Assembly: GCF_001754075.1 (NCBI RefSeq)
Contig: NZ_MIEH01000009.1
Location: 1 to 62,687, forward strand
From: Merdimonas faecis
GTDB lineage: Bacteria; Bacillota; Clostridia; Lachnospirales; Lachnospiraceae
Direction of reading: 5' to 3'
Length of the DNA stretch: 62,687 nucleotides
Below, piece after piece: positions 50,455-59,558 of this stretch (the stretch's first letter is position 1; every line of letters begins with the position of its first letter). The position numbers were made by a program, and so were the translations under genes. The notes under the pieces are model-generated. The model was not told the origin of the DNA. It saw only the letters and a program-made list of their open reading frames with translations, and ran no database searches.

Positions 50455-51949
50455 ATATCAAATCCACCTGCTGATAGCCCACGCCATAAGCGCCAAAGAT
50501 AAGCACCGCCAGGATCAGGCCGTAATAAATAGCCCATCTGACCGGAAGCTTTAAGTTCCGAAGCATGTGTCCATCCAGCAGATTCCTTTCTCTTAAAATT
50601 CCCACCAGTCCTACGACGGCACAGCCGTACAAAATCACTACATAGTCCGCCGTGTCAAGCCCCAGGGTCATAAGATTGCCCGACGGCCTGCCAAACATAC
50701 TCTGGAACATCTGTATGCCCGCCCGCAGTCCATTTGCACGGAAAAACATCTCGCCGATGATAATGATGATCCATGTTTTTCCAATCTGCAGGGCTTTGAA
50801 CCAACTGGCATCTTCGTTAATGTGGAGTGTCTTTATGATCTTATTTCTTACTGGCTCTGCCATAATACCGGCCATCAGGACCGCAAAATAATACATGCCA
50901 AAGAAGATATAACTCCACCTTGCGCCATGCCATAATCCATTTCCCAGCCATACCGGAAATAATGCCATCGCAGAGGCACCTGCTTTTGTGATATATTTCC
51001 CGAATTTTTTCCTGCCGTACCGGTTCCACTTTTTAACGGGTCCGGATACAGATACCGGGAAAAACACATACGCCTTGAACCATTCTCCAAGCGTAATGTG
51101 CCACCGCCGCCAGAACTCGGCGGCATTTCTGGAGGCAAAGGGCTGACGGAAGTTTTCCGGAAGCTTTACTCCAAACATTCTGGCGCTTCCGATCACAATA
51201 TCAATACATCCTGAAAATTCCATATACAGCTGTGCTGTATATGCTGTTGCCGCTATGAACACGATCACGCCTCCGAAATTTTCGTGGTTATCAAACACAG
51301 CCTGCACCAATGTATACAGACGGTCTGCAATGACAATCTTCTTAAATAGTCCCCAGAGGATTCTTACAGCGCCAGATGACAGATTCTCAAGCCTCAGAGG
51401 ATCGCATCTAAAGATTGCCTCTGCTGTCTGTCCATAAGTGCTGATCGGTCCTTCCATGATCTGTGGAAAAAAGCCCAGAAATAATGCAAGTTTCATCAGA
51501 TTCTTCTCTGCCGGGATTTTTTTCCAGTATACGTCGGCTATATAGCTTATTGCCTGCAGCGTATAAAATGATATTCCTATCGGGAGCAGCAGATGCCGTG
51601 CCGGGATTATCATTCCACTTCCTGCTGCCTCCAGCATACGGCTTATATTCTCTGCAAAAAAGTTATAGTATTTCAGATATCCCAGGACTCCCAGAAGCAG
51701 CAGGACTCCGCCAGCCAGCACCAGACGCTTTTTCTTTCTGCTTTCCTGAAGTTCCAGACAGATCCCGATATAATGAGTAAATATCGTGGTTCCGATCAAA
51801 TAGAGCACAAGCTTCCCGCTGATAGACCAGAAAAAAAGATATCCGGCCCCTAAGAGTACTCCCCGCCGGAATTTCCTTGGCGCGATCTGATAGATCAAAA
51901 GGAGGATCGGCAGAAACAGAAACAGGTATGTAGGTTTATGGTATGCCAT
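50441..51949 (-). CDS. MBOAT-family membrane acyltransferase (DltB/AlgI-like)
   Basis: 502 residues with about 11 membrane segments. The catalytic region LGNGLWHGARWSYIFFGMYYF contains the conserved His, and FWRRWHITLGEWFK is the other MBOAT hallmark. It should move an acyl or aminoacyl group from a carrier thioester across the membrane. The adjacent carrier protein, ligase and SGNH protein match the Dlt layout. It starts 1 bp after the carrier gene. Confidence 0.92.
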   Translation of the reverse strand: MAYHKPTYLFLFLPILLLIYQIAPRKFRRGVLLGAGYLFFWSISGKLVLYLIGTTIFTHYIGICLELQESRKKKRLVLAGGVLLLLGVLGYLKYYNFFAENISRMLEAAGSGMIIPARHLLLPIGISFYTLQAISYIADVYWKKIPAEKNLMKLALFLGFFPQIMEGPISTYGQTAEAIFRCDPLRLENLSSGAVRILWGLFKKIVIADRLYTLVQAVFDNHENFGGVIVFIAATAYTAQLYMEFSGCIDIVIGSARMFGVKLPENFRQPFASRNAAEFWRRWHITLGEWFKAYVFFPVSVSGPVKKWNRYGRKKFGKYITKAGASAMALFPVWLGNGLWHGARWSYIFFGMYYFAVLMAGIMAEPVRNKIIKTLHINEDASWFKALQIGKTWIIIIIGEMFFRANGLRAGIQMFQSMFGRPSGNLMTLGLDTADYVVILYGCAVVGLVGILRERNLLDGHMLRNLKLPVRWAIYYGLILAVLIFGAYGVGYQQVDLIYAGF

Positions 51950-51950
51950 C

Positions 51951-52190
51951 TTACAGTTTCTCCTGCAGCCTGGTTATCATATCCCAGATTGCATCTACGC
52001 TGTTAAAATTCTCCGGGATCATCTCTGCTGCTTCGATTTCTACCCCGTATGCATCTTCCAGGTCACTGATCAGCGTGATCACACAGAAAGAATCCAGGAT
52101 ACGTTCATCCACAAGCCCTTTTTGCTCCTTCCAGTCTATGCTGTCATCAATGTCATTTAAAATATCTAACAATGTATCTTTTGTGTTCAT
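51951..52190 (-). CDS. Acyl/aminoacyl carrier protein (DltC-like)
   Basis: 79 residues, acidic four-helix carrier. The phosphopantetheine Ser is in ERILDSFCVITLI (DSF in place of DSL). The start is ATG 52190, with GAGGAG 6 nt upstream and TAATG overlap with the decarboxylase gene; the longer frame to 52214 is not used. It should carry the activated substrate from the ligase to the decarboxylase and the MBOAT. Confidence 0.9.
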   Translation of the reverse strand: MNTKDTLLDILNDIDDSIDWKEQKGLVDERILDSFCVITLISDLEDAYGVEIEAAEMIPENFNSVDAIWDMITRLQEKL

Positions 52191-53392
52191 TATAATCTCC
52201 TCTCCATATTCCATATATAAGTCGGCTGACTATCTCTTGCCAGCGTATAGCCTTCTTTTTTGCTGTAAAAAATGATCCTTGGAAGCGCATGGCTCAAAAA
52301 CAGCCCCATTCCTTCTGTCATAGCATAGGCACCGGTTTTTTCAAAAGCCAGGATACTTCCTTCTTTCAAATTCCTGAGTTTTATCTTTTGTACCAGAATA
52401 TCATTGACTGTACACAATGCCCCGCAGACGCACCACTCTTTTGCAGGATCTTCTCCATCTTCCGCCTGCCGGTGCCCGTTCATTTCGCCCAGCACCTGCA
52501 GGCTCGGAGGATACATGCCCCGGATCTGGCCGTCGTAATGGATCTGATGAATCCCGCCGTCCACGATACAGTAGTTTCTTCCTCCGTTTTGTTTCGTATC
52601 TTTCACGGTAGTCAGGTAGGTTCCACAGGAGGCCGCCATGGCTCTTCCCATTTCCAGGGTCACCTTTCCCTTCCAGCGAAGCTCTCCGATAGCCCGGGAC
52701 AATTCCCGGATCTCTTCCCGGATACAATCTTTTTGCCCGTCAAAGTAGGCAACGGCAAGACCGGGGCCAAACTCCAGTTCCTCTAGCTGTATCCCATACT
52801 CTTTTTCCAATCTCTTTAACAGATCATCCAGCTTTCTCAGTTCTCCCACCGTTTTTGCAATCTGCTTCTGCGTCCCGGAAAAATAATGGATTCCCTGGAT
52901 CTTCAGGTAAGGATGATTCTGAATCTTCTGCAGGAGATGTATAAGCGTATCCTCATCCATGCCAAACTGATTCCCACTGCTAAGCCTCAGTAAAATCCGG
53001 ATCTTTTTTTCCCTCTGTCTGCTCCAGGATTCCAGGTAATCGGCCTGCCGCATGGATTCTACCGTATAAAGACTGTCTTCTCCACAGTATCCCAGGATCT
53101 CAGCCAGGTCCTCCGGGCTTTTCATCACCCCGGAGATCAGCATCTTCTTCGGCTCGATCCGTTTCTCGCGGCAAATCTGAAATTCTCCCATGGAACATAT
53201 CTCGATCCGGTCCGCTTCTTTCTCCGCCCGGTCTGCCAGAAAGGGATTGGCTTTCATCGCATAGCAAAGCCCCACGTCTTTTCCAAAAGAGTCTCTGAGA
53301 TTTCTGATCGTCTGCCTGAAACAATCTGTATCGAAGATATAGGCCGGCGTCCGGTACATTGCCGCGCAGGATTCTAATAATTCTTTTTTCAT
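52190..53392 (-). CDS. Fold type III PLP-dependent decarboxylase (DAP/ornithine decarboxylase-like)
   Basis: 400 residues. The PLP lysine is in GLCYAMKANPFLADR (K48). Phosphate-binding Gly-rich GPGLAVAYF and EMGRAMAASCG follow, and CGALCTVNDIL holds the active-site Cys and acidic/amide residue of decarboxylases. It lacks the features of alanine racemase. It lies between the ligase (ATGA overlap) and the carrier (TAATG overlap), so it probably acts on a carrier-bound amino acid, as BtrK does in butirosin synthesis. Substrate unknown. Confidence 0.87.
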   Translation of the reverse strand: MKKELLESCAAMYRTPAYIFDTDCFRQTIRNLRDSFGKDVGLCYAMKANPFLADRAEKEADRIEICSMGEFQICREKRIEPKKMLISGVMKSPEDLAEILGYCGEDSLYTVESMRQADYLESWSRQREKKIRILLRLSSGNQFGMDEDTLIHLLQKIQNHPYLKIQGIHYFSGTQKQIAKTVGELRKLDDLLKRLEKEYGIQLEELEFGPGLAVAYFDGQKDCIREEIRELSRAIGELRWKGKVTLEMGRAMAASCGTYLTTVKDTKQNGGRNYCIVDGGIHQIHYDGQIRGMYPPSLQVLGEMNGHRQAEDGEDPAKEWCVCGALCTVNDILVQKIKLRNLKEGSILAFEKTGAYAMTEGMGLFLSHALPRIIFYSKKEGYTLARDSQPTYIWNMERRL

Positions 53393-54912
53393 GCCCGTTC
53401 CTCCCTGATCCAGTTCCGGAAATACTCCCGGTTCAGCTTACCGTTTTTATTCAGCGGAATCTCTCTTACCCGGACGATCCGTCCCGGAGACATGTAGACC
53501 GGCAGTTCTGTCTTAACACCGCGCCGGATATCTGCCGGTTCTACATTTCCCACGTAGAATGCCACGATCCGGCTCTTTTTTTCATCTAAAACACAGCAAC
53601 TCCTTACAAGTCCCCGTATTTTTTCCAGTCTCCTTTCTATTTCTTCCAATTCTATACGGTGTCCCATATGCTTGATCTGGAAGTCCTTTCTGCCTCCAAA
53701 ATACAGTTCTCCTTCTTCTCCGTAACAGCCCAGATCTCCGGTCCTGTAACAGCGCTTTTTTTCACCGTTCTTTGCCGTATAAATAAAAAATCGTTTATCC
53801 GTCTCTTCCTGATTATGATAATAGCCCTCTGACAATGATTCTCCCGCAACGCAGATTTCTCCCATTGCTTTCGTTTCCCTGATTTCTTTCCCCTTCTCAT
53901 CCAGCAGAAACACCTCTCTGCCCGGGAACGGATGCCCGATCGGAAGTTTCCCTTCCTGCTGTCTCTGCCCCGGTATCCGGTAATAAGTACAGTTACAGGT
54001 AATCTCTGAGGGGCCGTACAGGTTGATAAATTCCGTGTCCGGCAGTGCCTCCATCCATCGTTTCAGCTGTCCTTCAGGCATAACCTCTCCACTAAACAGG
54101 ATTTTTCTCACGGTCTCCGGTTTCTTGTAATCCAGTCCTTTCAGCGAAGACAAAAGACAGAGTGCGGATACCGCCCAAGTCATGATTGTAATCTTTTTCT
54201 CGCAGAGGTGATCCAGCAGTACTGACGGAGTCATAAACATTTTTCTTGGGATCAGCACCAGTCTGGCTCCGGTCATCATACTGGAATAAATATCCTTTAC
54301 AGATACATCAAAATCAAAAGGCGCCTGATTCGCAATCCGATCCTGATCCATGATCTCAAACATTCTGGTAAAATGTGTAATAAACCGAATCACCGCCTGA
54401 TGGCTTACGGTAATTCCTTTTGGCTTTCCCGTAGACCCTGAGGTAAAAATTCCATACAAAAGATCACTTCCACAGCTGTTCTCCCTTATACGCCTAAGCT
54501 TCTCCTCCTGGATCTTTTCCTGGAACAAATCCTTCAAAAGCTCACAGCCGCCTCCGTATCCTGCTTCGTTAAGCAGCGGAAGATTTCCTTCCTCCGTTAC
54601 CACCAGCGACGGTTCCAATACCTGAAGGATGTCCCGGATCCGGGCAGCCGGCTGGGACGGATCTATGATCACATAAAAGCATCCTGCATATACCGCTCCA
54701 TACATTGCCGCAAGGACAGGTCCGCTTTTTTCCATTAAAAACACGATTGGCTTTCCCTCTTTCACAGTCCTGGAAAACGCAGTTCCAAATCTCATGGAAA
54801 GCTCCTTTAGCTCTTTCCAGGTCAGAATGATCTGCCCGTCATCTACAGCCACCTGATCCGGATATCTGTCCACCGTCCTCTCTAAAAATTCCAATATATT
54901 TTTCTCTTTCAT
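53389..54912 (-). CDS. Adenylating amino acid ligase (DltA/NRPS A-domain-like)
   Basis: 507 residues. Core motifs: A3 YGIFTSGSTGKPKGITVSH, A5 NLYGPSEITCN, A7 YRTGDLGCYGEEGELYFGGR, A8 KHMGHRIELEEIE and A10 IPLNKNGKLNR with the catalytic Lys. It should activate an amino acid as adenylate and load it on the carrier at 51951. The specificity pocket cannot be read reliably, so D-Ala is not assured. First gene of the operon; the AGGTG ribosome site is weak. Confidence 0.9.
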   Translation of the reverse strand: MKEKNILEFLERTVDRYPDQVAVDDGQIILTWKELKELSMRFGTAFSRTVKEGKPIVFLMEKSGPVLAAMYGAVYAGCFYVIIDPSQPAARIRDILQVLEPSLVVTEEGNLPLLNEAGYGGGCELLKDLFQEKIQEEKLRRIRENSCGSDLLYGIFTSGSTGKPKGITVSHQAVIRFITHFTRMFEIMDQDRIANQAPFDFDVSVKDIYSSMMTGARLVLIPRKMFMTPSVLLDHLCEKKITIMTWAVSALCLLSSLKGLDYKKPETVRKILFSGEVMPEGQLKRWMEALPDTEFINLYGPSEITCNCTYYRIPGQRQQEGKLPIGHPFPGREVFLLDEKGKEIRETKAMGEICVAGESLSEGYYHNQEETDKRFFIYTAKNGEKKRCYRTGDLGCYGEEGELYFGGRKDFQIKHMGHRIELEEIERRLEKIRGLVRSCCVLDEKKSRIVAFYVGNVEPADIRRGVKTELPVYMSPGRIVRVREIPLNKNGKLNREYFRNWIREERA

Positions 54913-55016
54913 TCTACACCTGCACTTTCTTTTCGATCCCCACGGGACCTTTGATCTTACAGGTATTATTCTGAAAGCAAAATCTTACACAGATATAAAT
55001 GATAGCTTAATTCTTC

Positions 55017-56207
55017 TTAACTGTCCCCGTAATAGTACTGCCACTCCTCTTCCGTAAGCCTTGGTTCATACCAGGAAAATGCCAGTGCTTCATCAAAAGA
55101 GGTCACATGATTGGACACATACTGAAAGCTTCCGTCCGCCAGCAGGCGCACCACTAATTCACTGGAAACAACCCGGTCATTCATCTTCCTTTCCCAGACT
55201 GCTTCCACATAAAGCTTCAGCGTTCCATCCTCCTGTTCTTCATAGCCCGTCACCTCCGGATAAGGCCCATAAGGCAGCGTTCCGTCATTCATGCCCCTGG
55301 GACGGTATCGGTATGTCTGCTGCTGCGGATCGTACACCATATTTACCCGGATCTGCTCACTGCTGATCCGAAAATAATCCTTAAGCACATCCTCTATCTC
55401 TTCCGCCGGCACTTGATATTCCACGCCTTCTCCCCGTTCGTAGGGCACACTTTCCCCATATTTTTCGTAGTACAGGTCCTCATACAGATCATAGAAGTCC
55501 ACTCCTGTATAATCCTGCTCACTCCAGTCTGTGATCAGCAGGTTATTTCCCTCGTATCCCACAGGGCAGACATATTTTCGGTTCAACTCGCGGCAAGTCT
55601 CATCAAGCGGCTTTACCCGAAAACCAATCTGGCCCGGTGCACTATCATAGCCGGAAGGCTGATATTCTTCCAGGAAAAAATAGCCCTTGTCCGTGTACTT
55701 CCAGGAATGAGCGGTAAACGCATGGTGATAATAAACTTTCGGTTCCTGGTTCTTCCAGCCCAGTGTGCTTAAGTGCACCTGGATCTTTCCATCCTCCGCT
55801 GTCAGATCATAACGCACAAAACCACCCTCTTCGATGAGGGATAACAGCACCACTTCTGCCTGTTTCCCGGCCTGTGCATCCAGACAAAAGGCCTCCATCT
55901 TGTCACTATTTACCATATCCAGCTGGTCCTCCCGGTCTACAGCCGCATATCCCTCCTTTTCCAGGCAACTCAGGATCTGCTGTTTTGTTTCCAATGTATC
56001 CAGAGTTCCTTCTTCTGCTGCTGCTTCGTAGATCTCCCGGTATCCTTCCGCCAGTTTTTCGGACTCTTTTTCGATTTCTGTCTCCTGTGTCCTTTCTTCT
56101 GCCATTTCTTCTCCCTTTTGCCCCTTCTGGCTGCATCCGGCGAAAATAAGGAGAAGACACAGAAAAAGGAGCAGCATCTTCTTTCGATTACCTTCCAAGA
56201 TATTCAT
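55017..56207 (-). CDS. DUF6070-like lipoprotein
   Basis: 396 residues. Signal peptide LLLLFLCLLLIFAGC with lipobox at about residue 25, an acidic coiled region (EERTQETEIEKESEKL), then a mixed domain rich in Tyr and Trp with DYFRISSEQIRVNMVYDP and a terminal FSWYEPRLTEEEW. It resembles lipoproteins annotated DUF6070 in Lachnospiraceae; function unknown. It overlaps the PBP gene by 20 bp, so it may work with that enzyme at the cell wall. Confidence 0.75.
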   Translation of the reverse strand: MNILEGNRKKMLLLFLCLLLIFAGCSQKGQKGEEMAEERTQETEIEKESEKLAEGYREIYEAAAEEGTLDTLETKQQILSCLEKEGYAAVDREDQLDMVNSDKMEAFCLDAQAGKQAEVVLLSLIEEGGFVRYDLTAEDGKIQVHLSTLGWKNQEPKVYYHHAFTAHSWKYTDKGYFFLEEYQPSGYDSAPGQIGFRVKPLDETCRELNRKYVCPVGYEGNNLLITDWSEQDYTGVDFYDLYEDLYYEKYGESVPYERGEGVEYQVPAEEIEDVLKDYFRISSEQIRVNMVYDPQQQTYRYRPRGMNDGTLPYGPYPEVTGYEEQEDGTLKLYVEAVWERKMNDRVVSSELVVRLLADGSFQYVSNHVTSFDEALAFSWYEPRLTEEEWQYYYGDS

Positions 56208-58260
56208 CTAATATCACCTTATCCTTTGCAACTACATAGCCGCTTCCGCCCATCTGTTTCACATCCTCCACCATGCTGACTAAAAGGAGCGGCCGCTCTG
56301 CTTCCACTTCTTCTGTAAATACGGCAAACCATCCGATCTCTGTCCCGGAGGTGTCTTCCTGGGATTCCTTAAGCTCTGCAGTCCCGGTCTTGCCGGCCAG
56401 GCGGATATCCGTCCGGTGCGCGCCGTAGCCGGTTCCGTTCGGATCGTTGACTACCCCATCCATGCCTTCCAGTACCTGTGCCACATGTTCCGGTGAAAAT
56501 GCCCCCTCCAGCCAGATCTCCCCTTCCGCTTTCTCCTCATATTGAAGACGAGGCCGGAGCACATTCCCATCATTCAGAAAAGCAGTGTACAGACTTGCCA
56601 GATGCAGCGGATTCATAAGAAGCTCTCCCTGTCCGTATCCACTGTCCGCCAGCTGGACTTCGGACTCGATCTTCCCGGTATTCGAATAGCTGGAGGGCGT
56701 CATAAGGATCTCAAACGGAATCTCCTGCCCGAATCCCAGCTCATCCAGGGAATTTTCCAGATTTTCCGCACCAATTTTCAGGGCTGCCTTGGCAAAATAA
56801 ATATTATCCGAATAAATCAGCGCATTTTTCATTGTCACCGGCTCATAGGCATGCAGCGTCGTTACATAAAAGTCTCCCCAGGAGGCGTCCTTTTGCCAGG
56901 ACAGCCCCACATTTCCAAAATCCTCCGCCGGATCCAGCGTTCCCGTTTTCAGCCCGACTGCCGCAATGATCGGTTTGATGGAAGATCCCGGACACCAGGC
57001 CTCCCGGAACCGGTTGTATAATGGCTTCCCTGTATCCTCATTTAATGCAGTCCACTGTTCATCTGTAAGCCCCAGGATAAAATCATTGCTGTCATAGGAG
57101 GGGGTGCTCACCAGCGCCAGCACTTCTCCCGTCATTGGATCCATCGCCACGGAGCATCCCGGATCCTGCTGAAACTGTTCATAACAGGACTTCTGCAGTC
57201 CGGCATCAATCGTCAGCCGGATATCCGTCCCGGCCTCCTTTGGAGTCTGCGCCAAAACTGTTTTTTCATTTCCCTGGTCATCCACCACGCAGATACGGCA
57301 TCCGTCCCGGCCTTTTAACTCCTTCTCATAGAGGGCTTCTATTCCGATCTTTCCGATCACGCTGTCCGTACGGTATCCCTCTCCTTCATGTTCTTCTAAA
57401 TCCTCCGCTGTTACGCTCTGCACATACCCTACCAGATGCGCGGCCGCTTCTCCCAGCGGGTACGTCCGGGCTTCCTTGTCCGAGATCATGACTCCCGGAA
57501 TTTCCAGCAGGCGCTGCTGCCGGCCCTTTTCTCTTACCACATCTTCCTCCGGCTCCAGAGCTCCAAGCTCAAGCTCCTGGACCTTGGGAAGCGTCTTCAG
57601 GGGAACAAAGGTGGCCTCTGTCACCCAGTCCTCCGCCAACATTTCTTCTATCTGCTCCTGGTCCATTTCAAGAAGACCCGAGATTTCGGAGATGGCACTT
57701 TCCCTGTCCTCAAGTTTCCCCGGCACGATCCCCACAGACGATACCAGGCCCTTTCCCGCCAGCACCGTGCCGTTCCGGTCCAAGATTTCTCCTCTCTCTG
57801 CCGGGATCGCAGCAACACTTACCCGATCCCTGGCGCCCAGTTCCGGAAAAATCAGAGAGTCCTCCCACACCAGCAGGCATCCTTCTTTCCCCCTGGTGAA
57901 GGATGCCTCATTCTCAAAGCTGACTTTTCCTGCAGCAGTGTCAAAGGAGGCTGTATATTTTACCGTCTTTTCCTTTTCCGAGCAGTCTATCTCTGAGATT
58001 TTCATATCCTGCATTTCAATGCCTTCATAGATTGCCTGGTTGCGTCTGGTAAAATCTTCAAGAGAGATGTTTCCCGAAGCCTTTGCATCGATCATTTCGT
58101 ACATCTTTTCATACTTTCCCGCTGATATGCAGTCCATGTAGGATATTAAAAGTTCTTCCGGAGATTTTCCTCTATATCTGAGAAATAGACTTATACCCAC
58201 CCCGACAGCCACACACAAGACTGCTGTGCCAGGGATCCACCATTTCCTTTGCTTCTTCAT
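56188..58260 (-). CDS. Low-affinity class B penicillin-binding protein (PBP2a/MecA architecture)
   Basis: 690 residues. Membrane anchor at 7-28, an NTF2-like MecA_N domain (about 33-145), a PBP dimerisation domain (RGEILDRNGTVLAG at about 155), then the transpeptidase with S-x-x-K in CPGSSIKPIIAA, SDN in IYSDNIYFAKAAL and KTG in LAGKTGTAEL. This is the layout of PBP2a/PBP5fm, which crosslink peptidoglycan with low beta-lactam affinity. Resistance itself cannot be read from sequence. The promoter carries a BlaI/MecI-type palindrome. Overlaps the downstream lipoprotein gene. Confidence 0.92.
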   Translation of the reverse strand: MKKQRKWWIPGTAVLCVAVGVGISLFLRYRGKSPEELLISYMDCISAGKYEKMYEMIDAKASGNISLEDFTRRNQAIYEGIEMQDMKISEIDCSEKEKTVKYTASFDTAAGKVSFENEASFTRGKEGCLLVWEDSLIFPELGARDRVSVAAIPAERGEILDRNGTVLAGKGLVSSVGIVPGKLEDRESAISEISGLLEMDQEQIEEMLAEDWVTEATFVPLKTLPKVQELELGALEPEEDVVREKGRQQRLLEIPGVMISDKEARTYPLGEAAAHLVGYVQSVTAEDLEEHEGEGYRTDSVIGKIGIEALYEKELKGRDGCRICVVDDQGNEKTVLAQTPKEAGTDIRLTIDAGLQKSCYEQFQQDPGCSVAMDPMTGEVLALVSTPSYDSNDFILGLTDEQWTALNEDTGKPLYNRFREAWCPGSSIKPIIAAVGLKTGTLDPAEDFGNVGLSWQKDASWGDFYVTTLHAYEPVTMKNALIYSDNIYFAKAALKIGAENLENSLDELGFGQEIPFEILMTPSSYSNTGKIESEVQLADSGYGQGELLMNPLHLASLYTAFLNDGNVLRPRLQYEEKAEGEIWLEGAFSPEHVAQVLEGMDGVVNDPNGTGYGAHRTDIRLAGKTGTAELKESQEDTSGTEIGWFAVFTEEVEAERPLLLVSMVEDVKQMGGSGYVVAKDKVILDEYLGR

Positions 58261-58324
58261 GTCAGCCTCCTTTTCACTAATGATATCTTCTTTTCCTTTC
58301 TGCTATTCTATTCATGTTGTCTTA

Positions 58325-58353
58325 ATATTACATTTGTAAGATTTAAAAGTCAA
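58325..58353 (-). promoter_or_regulatory. PBP gene promoter with BlaI/MecI-type operator
   Basis: Minus strand TTGACT (58348-58353), 17 nt, TAATAT (58325-58330). The palindrome TTACA-AA-TGTAA (58328-58339) overlaps the spacer and -10 and fits the TACA-N2-TGTA core of BlaI/MecI operators. Confidence 0.62.
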
Positions 58354-59558
58354 GAGATTTCATCTGTGAAAAAAAGCAGGGACAACACAACAAGAAAAAT
58401 CCCGGAAACCTCCATCAGCCACTGTAAAGGCATAAGATCTGAAAGCGGCCCGAATACTGCCATCCCAAGCGGCATACATCCGGCATACATAGCCCCCATC
58501 ATTCCAAATACGCTGCCCCTCATAGACGGCCTGGCAGTCTCCTGCAGGATCGTGGTCACTGACGTCTGCACTACGGTCAGTGCGATTCCGTATATCCCCA
58601 TCAGAACAAGGTATACGGCAAAGTGTTTTGTCATCCCCATTCCTGCCGACATCATTCCAAATATCAGAAGACCTGTCTTAAGAATTTTTCTTCGTTTCCA
58701 GCCATTCCCCCAGATGCTCACAAAGAAACTGCCTGCCATCATTCCTGCAAAGCCCGCCAGTTCCGCCGCTGCCAGATATCCGTATGTATTTCCATAGACG
58801 CAGCTTACCAAAAGCCCTGCCAGGAATCCTGCCGGGACGCAAAAGAAGGTGAACAGGCCATATACTGTCAATACTCTCCCTACCGTACGGTCAGAAATGG
58901 CATAAACAGCTCCCTGTTTTACTTCTGATATGATTGATTGCTTTCCTGGAACTTCTTTCTCTGCCGGAACTGGCAGAAATGACAGGATCCCCACACCTAA
59001 CACTGCGGTCAGGATGTCGATCCAGAGTATGATCTTAAGCGTGCTGACTGTCAGAAGGATGCCTGCTGCCGCAGGCGCCGCGAATTGTACCAGTGACTGC
59101 ATCGATGCATTGACCGCATTGCAGCGCATCAGTTCCTCTTTCGGCGCAAGCTCCGGAATCACTGCATTGACGGCGGGTGTCTGCACTCCGGCGCCCACAG
59201 AACGGATCAGCAGCATCGCCAGAGGCAGGGCCAGCCGTTCTTCTGTACCGCTAAGCCGTGGCAGTATCAGGATTCCCAATAGCGTGACAGCCGAGATCCC
59301 CAGATCCGCTCCCATGATCAGACGCTTCCGGTTGTACCTGTCCGCCCACACGCCGCCTGGAAATGATACCAGAAACTGGGGCAGATAGGAACAGACACTA
59401 AAGGCTGCTACCCATATGCCAGAAGATGTGTAAAGAGTTGCATACCAGACCACCGCCATCTGAACCAGGGTCGAGCCAAACAGCGTAATACTCTGACTTA
59501 GAAAAAAGAGAAAAATGATGTGTTTAGAATGTTGTTTCTTTTCCTGTTGTGTTTGCAT
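58350..59558 (-). CDS. MFS exporter (macrolide-efflux MefA-like branch)
   Basis: 402 residues with 12 helices. The N-terminal SQSITLFGSTLVQMAVVWYA and motif A FPGGVWADRYNRKRLIMGADL are typical of the MefA/enterobactin-exporter branch. Substrate unknown; not direct evidence of resistance. AAGGAGG precedes ATG 59558, inside the end of the AraC-GNAT gene, so the two are translationally coupled and probably co-regulated. Confidence 0.88.
   Translation of the reverse strand: MQTQQEKKQHSKHIIFLFFLSQSITLFGSTLVQMAVVWYATLYTSSGIWVAAFSVCSYLPQFLVSFPGGVWADRYNRKRLIMGADLGISAVTLLGILILPRLSGTEERLALPLAMLLIRSVGAGVQTPAVNAVIPELAPKEELMRCNAVNASMQSLVQFAAPAAAGILLTVSTLKIILWIDILTAVLGVGILSFLPVPAEKEVPGKQSIISEVKQGAVYAISDRTVGRVLTVYGLFTFFCVPAGFLAGLLVSCVYGNTYGYLAAAELAGFAGMMAGSFFVSIWGNGWKRRKILKTGLLIFGMMSAGMGMTKHFAVYLVLMGIYGIALTVVQTSVTTILQETARPSMRGSVFGMMGAMYAGCMPLGMAVFGPLSDLMPLQWLMEVSGIFLVVLSLLFFTDEIS

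Noticed and set aside
54913-55016. Second BlaI-type operator before the Dlt-like operon (TTACAGGTATTA)
   Set aside because: It lacks the TACA-N2-TGTA core and has no good promoter around it.
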